From assembly GCA_902524245.1 (NCBI GenBank), contig CABZCN010000008.1, positions 1 through 58,379 of the forward strand: DNA of 58,379 bases, given 5' to 3'. The notes below the pieces were generated by a model. It worked only from the letters and a program-made list of their open reading frames with translations, had not been told where the DNA came from and searched no databases. The position numbers were made by a program, and so were the translations under genes. The stretch's first letter is position 1. Each line of letters begins with the position of its first letter. Below are positions 25,951 to 33,396 of the stretch, piece after piece. The stretch comes from an uncultured Alphaproteobacteria bacterium (GTDB taxonomy: Bacteria > Pseudomonadota > Alphaproteobacteria > HIMB59).

Positions 25951-27404
25951 ACTCTCATTACCTCGGGACTATTTGCAAAAATAGCAAACCGATCAGCATA
26001 AAATACTGGATCTTTCATTAAATTAAGTAAATTTTCTGGTTGATCAAAATTCTTTTCAATTACATTTAAAAAATAATCCTGATCATAAATTACATTAGAT
26101 TTGGTGATGTCAGCAAATCTTCTAGCAGCCGCTAGTCTACGAATAATTAACTCAGGTGACAGCCATTCATCTTCAAGATCAATAAAACCATTAGGTTGTT
26201 TAGCTCGATAAATGGGATGACCAATTTCCCACAGTATATCCTTAACCAGCCTATGACTTCTACTAGGTCTAGATCCATTAAACTCAAAACCTTTGGGAAA
26301 CAAGTAAATATAATTTAGTCCTAACATCCTTGAGTTTTGTAAAAGCCACAATTCTGGCATTGAAAATTTTTGATAATTTGAACCATAATCAAATACTGCC
26401 TCCATAGTTGATTTGTGAACTTCAATTAAATTGCCATCATTTTGTTTCCAATTTTTGACAATACTTGCAATCATTTCATCTGTTGGTTCATCACAAATAT
26501 AATGCTGGCATAGCTTTCTTGCTACATGCCTAATAGTAGCTGGGTGGTTAGCTAGATCTTTAATTACTATTCCTAACTCTTTTCCTTGATTAACAGTATT
26601 AAAGTCTTTGATGTCGTAAATTTTTCCTAAAATTTTATACGGTCCTTGTTCATGATATTCAGGTTGAAATTTAATAGGACCTGCCTCTAATTTTTTATTA
26701 TTCCATAAGTGTCGCCAACCTGTCATAACCTTTGCCATCTCGATTACATCTTCTTGAGAGTATTTCCCTTCAGGTGAGAGTGTATGGAGTTCTAGTAGTT
26801 CTCTTGCATGATTTTCATTGAGACCTACATTTTCATTATCACTATCTGAATTTTCCCTCAAACCTTCTATTGAGTTAGGTCCTATATTCTCTGCGTTATC
26901 AAGGTGATGAAGCATGCACCATGATGTAGTCACTGAATAAACTAAATCTTCAAAAGTATTCACCATATTAGGTCGAATAATCTCTCGCTGATAAACACCT
27001 GTAGAAAAACTTGCTAAAAAATCCTTTTCACTAATCGCAAAAAAGTTACCCCAAAAATGCCACATTCTCTCAAACGCTGGTGAGTTTGAAGCTAGGGCCG
27101 TAGAATGTCTCACAGATAACTCTAATGGCTCAAAAAATTTCTCTCCTGTAATTACTCTTAAATTATCTTTTTCTTTTTCATAAGCTAGTCGGTCATTTTT
27201 ATATTTTTCTCTTAAAACTTCACGGTCTTCATAAACCCATTTGCCATATCTGTCTCGTTGTTCTTCAAGATTAGGAAGTTTTTTTTCCCAAACAAATTTT
27301 GGCACAGTATCAAATTGTTGTTTAGCCCAATTTAAGGGATCTTCGTTTATTTTTTCATTGGGACTTAAACCAAAAGCAACTTTTCTGAAAAAGTTTTTTT
27401 TCAT
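25947..27404 (-). CDS. DUF1800 family protein
   Basis: 485 residues, helical, with the family hallmarks FGLSPNE at the start, MWHFWGNFFAIS, LNENHARELLELHTLSPEG and AKVMTGWR, and the later PAELWLLQ-like region. No clear signal peptide: it begins MKKNFFRKVAFG. The function is unknown, but the family is nearly always paired with DUF1501. Its start lies one base from the end of the PanB-like gene and its end overlaps DUF1501, so it belongs to the operon starting with the desaturase. Confidence 0.88.
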   Translation of the reverse strand: MKKNFFRKVAFGLSPNEKINEDPLNWAKQQFDTVPKFVWEKKLPNLEEQRDRYGKWVYEDREVLREKYKNDRLAYEKEKDNLRVITGEKFFEPLELSVRHSTALASNSPAFERMWHFWGNFFAISEKDFLASFSTGVYQREIIRPNMVNTFEDLVYSVTTSWCMLHHLDNAENIGPNSIEGLRENSDSDNENVGLNENHARELLELHTLSPEGKYSQEDVIEMAKVMTGWRHLWNNKKLEAGPIKFQPEYHEQGPYKILGKIYDIKDFNTVNQGKELGIVIKDLANHPATIRHVARKLCQHYICDEPTDEMIASIVKNWKQNDGNLIEVHKSTMEAVFDYGSNYQKFSMPELWLLQNSRMLGLNYIYLFPKGFEFNGSRPSRSHRLVKDILWEIGHPIYRAKQPNGFIDLEDEWLSPELIIRRLAAARRFADITKSNVIYDQDYFLNVIEKNFDQPENLLNLMKDPVFYADRFAIFANSPEVMRV

Positions 27405-27405
27405 C

Positions 27406-28191
27406 CTATTTAATTTTATTTAAAAAATTATCTAGTTCTTTCTCTTCCATTTTTATTAAATGTTTATCTTCAGGATATTGTCCGTTCTTAACATCATCAA
27501 CAAACATTTTAAATCCATCAATCCTTATTTTTTGTAACTCATCTTCTTTAGATAATATATCTACATATTTTTTTGCATGTCTTGGGTAATGACCTTTATT
27601 AGTACCAAGTATGTCATTACAAAAAAGATACTGCGTATCACAAACATCTCCACAGCCCATTCCCATGGTAATCATTTTTGTATTTTTCGTAATATAATCT
27701 GCTAATTCAACAGGGACTACTTCTACTTCTACACAAGCTGCACCTGCGCTTTCAAGATCTTTGACGTTTTGATAGACTTTTAATGCTTCTTCTGCAGTTT
27801 TGCCTACTGCTCTAAAATTAGTCCAAGTTGAGAGGTTAGGCACCAAACCAACATGAGCTGTTATAGGAATTCCTTCCTTTGCCATTGCCTCAATAAAGTT
27901 AATTGAGTGTGAACAATAAATAGCATCTGCTCCCATTTCCATTATTTCAAAACCTTTTTTTATTGCCTCTTGAGGAGAACTCACCAACCCATGTTTAAGA
28001 CCAACAGATAAAAATGCTGTTGGAGCAACATTTCTTACATCCTTGAAATGATGATCGGGTTCACAGGAAATTATTTCAATTCCTGCTTTATAGGCAGCTT
28101 CTGCCTCTTTTGCTGTATCAATATGAGTTTGAGGCCACTTCTTTTTCCCTTTTTGACTCCATAAATCAAAAACGGTAGTTCTTTTAGCCAT
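27406..28191 (-). CDS. PanB-like protein lacking the PanB metal ligands
   Basis: 261-residue TIM-barrel protein resembling ketopantoate hydroxymethyltransferase along its whole length: TVFDLWSQKGKKK at the start, AHVGLVPN (H113), EVEVVPVELADYIT with the catalytic-glutamate region, and NGQYPEDKH at the end. The Mg-binding positions differ: the GDS region reads CEPD (43-46), the ADLP region SVGL (62-65), and the KxEGG region CSHS (93-96). It is therefore unlikely to be the biosynthetic PanB and probably acts on another 2-oxo acid or carbonyl substrate. It overlaps the desaturase gene by 8 bases. Confidence 0.78.
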   Translation of the reverse strand: MAKRTTVFDLWSQKGKKKWPQTHIDTAKEAEAAYKAGIEIISCEPDHHFKDVRNVAPTAFLSVGLKHGLVSSPQEAIKKGFEIMEMGADAIYCSHSINFIEAMAKEGIPITAHVGLVPNLSTWTNFRAVGKTAEEALKVYQNVKDLESAGAACVEVEVVPVELADYITKNTKMITMGMGCGDVCDTQYLFCNDILGTNKGHYPRHAKKYVDILSKEDELQKIRIDGFKMFVDDVKNGQYPEDKHLIKMEEKELDNFLNKIK

Positions 28192-29176
28192 TGTTATTAG
28201 ATGGAACAGCTACATTTAATTCGTAAGAAGGGTCTTTTGCCTGTTTAAATATAGTAGGTATTATTTCAGAGTAAGCACCCCAGAGACCTTTCTTGGCTGG
28301 TGGCATCTGATCTTTAACTAATTGGTGCAGTTTAGGCAAGTTATGCGAAGGCACAGTTGGGAACATATGGTGTTCAATATGATATTCCATCTGCCAATAT
28401 AAAAAACTGAAGATCGGGTTTAAATGCATTGTTCTAGTGCTATATCTGTGATCTTTAATATTATCTTTTAACCCAGTGTGTTGAGTTAATCCAAAAAGTC
28501 TTTTGAGTGTTATCCCATAAAAGTTTGGAAGTAAAAAATATAAAACCGGTAACCAAGACTGAAAAGCAATTGATATTGTTATTAATAAGATCCAAATACC
28601 AACATGTAATCTTGAGGAGTTTATACATTTTTGATGTTCTTTTTCAGGAATAACTTGTTCCATTACTTCTGTTTTTTTGCCTAAAGCATGAAGAATAGTT
28701 TCGTATTGAGTTGTTTTTTTAAAATTAATTATGTCAAAGAAAGGTATGAATAAACTGAAAAAGTAAAAAACATCGGTTGGTCTTCTAATTGCAATTTCAA
28801 AATCAAGAGGATCATCAAAGTAAGTATAACCATGATGACGAAAATGTGACCATCTCCATCTTACTGGTTCAAAACCATTCATATAACTACCAATTTGATA
28901 AAAAAAGTTATTCCAATAGTTCGTTTTAAAAGCTGTTTTATGTCCAGTTTCGTGCCAAATAGGATCTGCGCAATTCCATATATTTCCATAAATTAAAAAA
29001 AATAATAAAGACCACCAAGTACCCCATGTCATATAAGCTAAAACACCGAATACAGTTAAAGACCCAAAGAAAATAAACATGTGTTTAAAACCTTGATAAT
29101 CCGACTTCTTAAGAAGCTTTACAAATTCTTCTTTATCAACGTCACAATGATGCCATTTGTCTAAGTCAACTTTCAT
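28184..29176 (-). CDS. Membrane fatty acid desaturase-type di-iron oxygenase
   Basis: 330 residues with at least four membrane helices and the three histidine boxes of membrane di-iron enzymes: HETGH (75-79), HFRHH (111-115) and HIEHH (266-270), the last inside a typical YHIEHHMFPTVP. A QHTG motif lies at about 232-235. The reaction could be desaturation or hydroxylation of a lipid or other hydrophobic substrate; electron donor is not adjacent. It is the first gene of a tight operon with the PanB-like, DUF1800 and DUF1501 genes. Confidence 0.87.
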   Translation of the reverse strand: MKVDLDKWHHCDVDKEEFVKLLKKSDYQGFKHMFIFFGSLTVFGVLAYMTWGTWWSLLFFLIYGNIWNCADPIWHETGHKTAFKTNYWNNFFYQIGSYMNGFEPVRWRWSHFRHHGYTYFDDPLDFEIAIRRPTDVFYFFSLFIPFFDIINFKKTTQYETILHALGKKTEVMEQVIPEKEHQKCINSSRLHVGIWILLITISIAFQSWLPVLYFLLPNFYGITLKRLFGLTQHTGLKDNIKDHRYSTRTMHLNPIFSFLYWQMEYHIEHHMFPTVPSHNLPKLHQLVKDQMPPAKKGLWGAYSEIIPTIFKQAKDPSYELNVAVPSNNNG

Positions 29177-29216
29177 TTACAAAAAAATACCATAAACTAA
29201 AAAAAAATAAATAAGG

Positions 29217-29639
29217 TCAGACAAAAGATCCTATTGCACCAGCTATGGCAAGAATCAGGCCCAATCTAGATAAAGACCCAGAATTTTTAATATATTTTTG
29301 ATTGGGGGATAGGTTTTTTTTAGCTGATACATATAAATGCATATTTAAAAATATGGCTGTTATTAGAATTAAGCTAGCTCCAAATAATTTCATATGAAAA
29401 GTCCAACCTAAATTAAATGAGCCGTATATTACCAATAGCAAAATAATTCCAGTAACCCACATTGTGATGATAGCTAATAAAGATAAAAATGCTAAAACCT
29501 TAAAACCTTTGGCCAAATGAGGCTCAGGCACTTTACCTTCTTTTTTATATATAGATTGTATAACAGCACTACCAATACCTCCTCCTCCAGCAATAAACAG
29601 AGATATAAGATGAAGAAACTTACAAATGTATATAATCAT
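29217..29639 (-). CDS. Four-helix integral membrane protein
   Basis: 140 residues with four hydrophobic segments (about 3-22, 48-72, 80-101, 121-139). The first helix has a glycine run (IAGGGGIGSA) and a histidine near its start, a pattern of small heme- or copper-related membrane families such as CopD/DUF2269-like, but the assignment is tentative. It lies 40 bases upstream of the desaturase on the same strand and could supply it electrons; this is speculation. Confidence 0.6.
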   Translation of the reverse strand: MIIYICKFLHLISLFIAGGGGIGSAVIQSIYKKEGKVPEPHLAKGFKVLAFLSLLAIITMWVTGIILLLVIYGSFNLGWTFHMKLFGASLILITAIFLNMHLYVSAKKNLSPNQKYIKNSGSLSRLGLILAIAGAIGSFV

Positions 29640-29690
29640 ACAAAAAAAATATCATAATTTAATATTTATGAGTTAATATATTTTTAAAAG

Positions 29691-30662
29691 TTGATTAAAA
29701 AAAAGATTGTCACAATAGTCGGTGCTGGCGTCATTGGCGCTGGATGGGCTGCTAGAATGCTAGCATGTGGTCTAATAGTTAACGCTTATGACCCAAGTGT
29801 TAAGGCAAGAAAGCAACTATTATTAAATACCAAAACAGCTTTAAAGAGCCTTCAAAGATTAGGTTTAAATAAAAATGCAAAACTTAGTAATTTGAAAATT
29901 TATTCTGATCTCAAAGAGTCTCTTCATTCAACCACCTTTGTCCAAGAAAATGCTCCAGAGAATGAAAAGTTAAAGAAGAAACTTCTTAAAGATATAGATA
30001 AATTATTGCCAAAAAATATAATCATTGCGTCTAGTTCATCAGGACTTTTGCCTACAAGAATTCAATCTTTATGTAATTATCCAGAAAGAGTTTGTATAGG
30101 ACATCCATTTAACCCTGTATATTTATTACCTCTTGTCGAGTTGGTATCAGGAAAGCAAACAAAGAAAAACACAATTATCAGAGCTAAGAGGTTTTACGAG
30201 GAAATAGGAATGAAGCCTTTGATTGTAAAAAAAGAAATTGAGGGCTATATATCTGATCGCTTACAAGAGGCTCTTTGGAGAGAGGCACTTCACATAATTA
30301 AAGATGGTATTGCTTCGACTAAAGATGTTGACGATGCGATTGTTTATGGACCTGGATTACGATGGTCTTTTATGGGTGTTTGTCTAACTTTTCATCTTGC
30401 AGGAGGGCAAACTGGTATGAAACACATGTTAGAGCAGTTTGGACCTGCTCTTAAATTACCTTGGACTAAATTAAAGGCGCCAAAACTTGATGCAAAACTA
30501 AAAAAATTAATGATTTCAGGCACAAAAAAACAGGCAGGAAAATACACTATTAAAGATCTAGAGGTGCAAAGAGATATTTTTTTGATTGAAATCATGAAAA
30601 CTTTGAATAAATATCAAAGAAATAATTTTCCTAATTGGAATAAAACATTTAATAAATTTTAA
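29691..30662 (+). CDS. L-carnitine dehydrogenase / 3-hydroxyacyl-CoA dehydrogenase-like
   Basis: 323 residues. The N-terminal Rossmann domain has VGAGVIGAGWAARM, and the HPFNPVYLLPLVE loop carries the catalytic histidine. The C-terminal part GPGLRWSFMG, FHLAGGQTGM and EQFGPALKLPW matches carnitine 3-dehydrogenases, which oxidise L-carnitine to 3-dehydrocarnitine with NAD+. The start codon is TTG at 29691. The stop is one base before the gamma-butyrobetaine hydroxylase gene, supporting a shared carnitine pathway. Confidence 0.86.
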   Translation: MIKKKIVTIVGAGVIGAGWAARMLACGLIVNAYDPSVKARKQLLLNTKTALKSLQRLGLNKNAKLSNLKIYSDLKESLHSTTFVQENAPENEKLKKKLLKDIDKLLPKNIIIASSSSGLLPTRIQSLCNYPERVCIGHPFNPVYLLPLVELVSGKQTKKNTIIRAKRFYEEIGMKPLIVKKEIEGYISDRLQEALWREALHIIKDGIASTKDVDDAIVYGPGLRWSFMGVCLTFHLAGGQTGMKHMLEQFGPALKLPWTKLKAPKLDAKLKKLMISGTKKQAGKYTIKDLEVQRDIFLIEIMKTLNKYQRNNFPNWNKTFNKF

Positions 30663-30663
30663 T

Positions 30664-31806
30664 ATGAGCGAAAATCTTTCAATTAAAACAATCGATAAAA
30701 ATAACAAGTCTATTTTGGTCGATTGGAGTGATGGTTTTAAAAGTAAATATAATTTCTTATGGTTGAGAGATAATTGTCCCTCTGAAGTGCATCCAACAGC
30801 TCGTGAACGAACTTTTAATTTGCTTGATGTATCTGAAGATATTCACCCAAAAAATTACTCTCTAAATAGTGATGGTAATCTTGAGATTGAATGGAGTGAG
30901 GGAGGGCATAAAAGTGTTTATGAGAGAGATTGGTTGAGACATAATTGTTATTCTTTAAAACACAGTCGAGAGTACGTTTCACCATATAGGATTTGGGATA
31001 AATCCATGCAAGATACATTTACTGATATTCAAATAGATTACAGCGAAATAATTAGTAGTGATGATGGTTTAAAAAAGTGGTTACAGCAACTACATTTTTT
31101 TGGTATTTCAATTGTTAAAAATGCTCCAACAGATGTAAATTCTGGTTTTGATATCCTGAAAAATATAAGTCACACTCGAGAAACTTTTTTTAAAACACCA
31201 TTCGAGGTCATTGATATACCTAACCCTAATAATTCAGCTTATACTGCTGCAGGTCTAAGAAATCATATTGATTTACCATATTATGAGATAGCTCCAGGAT
31301 ATCAGTTTCTTCACTGCTTAATAAATAATGCTACTGGGGGTGAGTCAGTTGCTGTAGATGGTTTTAAGGTAATTGATTATTTAAAAAATAATCACCCAAA
31401 TGATTATGAAGTACTACTTAATACGTCTGTAAAATTTGTAAATAGAGACTACACAACTAATACAATTAGAGTGATGCATAAACCTATAATAACTCTCGAT
31501 CACAATAATGATTATAATGATATTAGGTTCAGCGTTGCCTACATGGGAGTTATGGACTGCCATCCTGATCAAATGGATCATTTTTACTCAGCATACAGAA
31601 AGCTTTTAAGCTTACTTCATGACCAGAGGTTTGAAATCAACTTTCGTATGCAAGCCGGAGATATTTTTAGTTTTAATAATCGAAGAGTGTTACATGGTAG
31701 AAAAGAATATGATGCCAATTCTGGAGAAAGGCACCTTCAAGGTTATTATATGGACAGAGATGAAATCTTGGGTCGCTTAAATTATATTGAAAATTTAAAT
31801 CCTTAA
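30664..31806 (+). CDS. Gamma-butyrobetaine dioxygenase-like Fe(II)/2-oxoglutarate oxygenase
   Basis: 380 residues. The N-terminal DUF971-type domain has WLRDNC and is followed by a TauD-like double-stranded beta-helix with iron ligands H201-x-D203 (RNHIDLPYYE) and H344 (VLHGRKEYD), plus a late arginine in GERHLQGYY for 2-oxoglutarate. Family members hydroxylate gamma-butyrobetaine to L-carnitine. Of the zinc ligands known in human BBOX1 (C38, C40, C43, H82), the equivalents here appear as C38, S40, H43 and H82. Operon with carnitine dehydrogenase: together they would convert butyrobetaine through carnitine to 3-dehydrocarnitine. Confidence 0.85.
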   Translation: MSENLSIKTIDKNNKSILVDWSDGFKSKYNFLWLRDNCPSEVHPTARERTFNLLDVSEDIHPKNYSLNSDGNLEIEWSEGGHKSVYERDWLRHNCYSLKHSREYVSPYRIWDKSMQDTFTDIQIDYSEIISSDDGLKKWLQQLHFFGISIVKNAPTDVNSGFDILKNISHTRETFFKTPFEVIDIPNPNNSAYTAAGLRNHIDLPYYEIAPGYQFLHCLINNATGGESVAVDGFKVIDYLKNNHPNDYEVLLNTSVKFVNRDYTTNTIRVMHKPIITLDHNNDYNDIRFSVAYMGVMDCHPDQMDHFYSAYRKLLSLLHDQRFEINFRMQAGDIFSFNNRRVLHGRKEYDANSGERHLQGYYMDRDEILGRLNYIENLNP

Positions 31807-32069
31807 ATTTAATAAAAATTAAAATAAAAAATTCAAGAGTTTTTTAAAGATTACAGCAATATAAATAAAAAAGTTTATTAGATTAGTTATGTTAACAGGT
31901 AAAAGAAGCAATAGATAATGAGAAAATTTTGTTAAGTAATGTCTTAAATTTCTTACTTTGGTGGCTTCATCTTTTTAACCTCCATCCTTAAACCTATCCT
32001 CTAGGTGATTCTATCTTATCAAATAAATCGGATTTTGTATTTTTTAATTTGTGAATATTATGGAAAACT
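31807..32069. other. Longest gene-free stretch; no convincing feature
   Basis: About 263 very AT-rich bases between the dioxygenase stop and the convergent hypothetical gene. On the minus strand an open stretch without a start codon ends SDLFDKIESPRG then stop, followed by a mini-ORF MEVKKMKPPK preceded by a purine-rich AAGGA. This may be the tail of a decayed gene. I saw no terminator hairpin, tRNA or riboswitch I could support. Confidence 0.4.
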
Positions 32070-32648
32070 TTATTTTACACAATGTTCATTGTCCCAAAAT
32101 TTATTAACCTTTGGCATTATCAATGGTAGTTTAGCAATAACAGTAGGTCCAAATTTTTCTATATCTCCAGTTGCAAGAACGTAATTACCCATATTAATTT
32201 TATTGAAAACTTTAATGTAGTATGAACCTGGTTCGTAAATTACTGTACTTTTAAAATCTTCACCTATTTGTGGTCCTATCCAATACCATTTTTTACCATA
32301 GGGCTCATACCATTCCCACCACTCAAAATTTTGACCATCAACTTCCTCGATGACACTTAACTCAAGGTCTTTACCTTCTAAAATACTAAATGAGAACTTT
32401 CTAAATGTATTACAATCATCAATTTTTGGAACAGTAATACCAACATAAAAATTAAATTTCTGATCAGAATTTATTGAGTAATAATGTGGATCACCATTTA
32501 ATTTAGAGTATATTGCTTTTGATATTTCCGGTTTTTCTATTAGATATGCCTCATTAGGTTTATTTGGGTTTGAGTCATTAATTACAGGTTGATGAGCATA
32601 GGATAATGAATAAAAAGTAATTAAAATAAAAACACTAAAAAATTTCAT
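32070..32648 (-). CDS. Exported hypothetical protein
   Basis: 192 residues with a signal peptide of about 18 residues ending SLSYAHQ, so periplasmic or outer-membrane associated. The remainder is beta-rich and aromatic, with WWEWYEPYGKKWYWIG in the centre and GSYYIKVFNKINMGNYVLATG, a pattern like PPC-type beta-sandwich domains of secreted proteins. Two cysteines (DDCNTF and HCVK at the C-terminus) could form a disulphide. I do not recognise a specific family. It converges on the gap described at 31807 and diverges from pcm. Confidence 0.65.
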   Translation of the reverse strand: MKFFSVFILITFYSLSYAHQPVINDSNPNKPNEAYLIEKPEISKAIYSKLNGDPHYYSINSDQKFNFYVGITVPKIDDCNTFRKFSFSILEGKDLELSVIEEVDGQNFEWWEWYEPYGKKWYWIGPQIGEDFKSTVIYEPGSYYIKVFNKINMGNYVLATGDIEKFGPTVIAKLPLIMPKVNKFWDNEHCVK

Positions 32649-32730
32649 AGTTTAATTTACACTATTATTTTATATGAGGCGAATATGATCTATGAAAAAC
32701 AATTAATTTTGTTATAAATCAAACTTTATC

Positions 32731-33393
32731 ATGAATTTTGAACAAGCAAGATCAAATATGGTTCTTAACCAACTAAGAGCTAATCGTATTAGAAACTCAT
32801 CTTTAATCGAAAAAATTGAATTATTTCCAAGAGAAAACTTGTATCCAAAATCTTATAAACATTTGGCTTACTCTGATAAGATTATATTTTTAGATGATGG
32901 TCGCTTTATTCTACCTCCTTTAACATCATTTCATTTATTACAAGCTTTGGGAGAGATTGATGATGAAATTATTTTAGAAATTGGTTCTGGATTTGGTACA
33001 TCAACATCTATTATTAATAAATTTTCCTCTAATATTGACTGTATAGAGACTTCTATGCAAATGACTGAAGTTTTCAAAAATAGTATTAAAGAAGGTTTAT
33101 TCAATGCCTCTTTATTAGATTTAACGATAGAGGAATTTTTCAATAACAAAAAGCCAAATATTAAAAAATATCAAAAGATAATTATTAATGGTTCACTTGA
33201 TGAAGAGCCCATAAATATAATTAAAAATGCATCAGATAATGCAGAAATAGTTTGTATAATTGATAACCATGATTTTAAACATAAGATTGTTAAATATATA
33301 AAAGTAGGAGGCAAATCGAATAAGTTTGTTATAGATGAAGCTTCTTCTTCTTATATTTATAAATATGTTCAATCCGAACCATTTGTTTTTTAG
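32731..33393 (+). CDS. Protein-L-isoaspartate O-methyltransferase-like
   Basis: 220 residues. The N-terminus ARSNMVLNQLRANRI and ELFPRENLYP matches the alphaproteobacterial PCMT paralogue found near tolC/valS. SAM motif I is LEIGSGFGTSTSII. The isoaspartate-repair activity of this paralogue is uncertain. In many alphaproteobacteria the order is pcm-tolC-popZ-valS; here valS follows 3 bases after the stop, so tolC and popZ are absent from this place. Confidence 0.8.
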   Translation: MNFEQARSNMVLNQLRANRIRNSSLIEKIELFPRENLYPKSYKHLAYSDKIIFLDDGRFILPPLTSFHLLQALGEIDDEIILEIGSGFGTSTSIINKFSSNIDCIETSMQMTEVFKNSIKEGLFNASLLDLTIEEFFNNKKPNIKKYQKIIINGSLDEEPINIIKNASDNAEIVCIIDNHDFKHKIVKYIKVGGKSNKFVIDEASSSYIYKYVQSEPFVF

Positions 33394-33396
33394 CAA

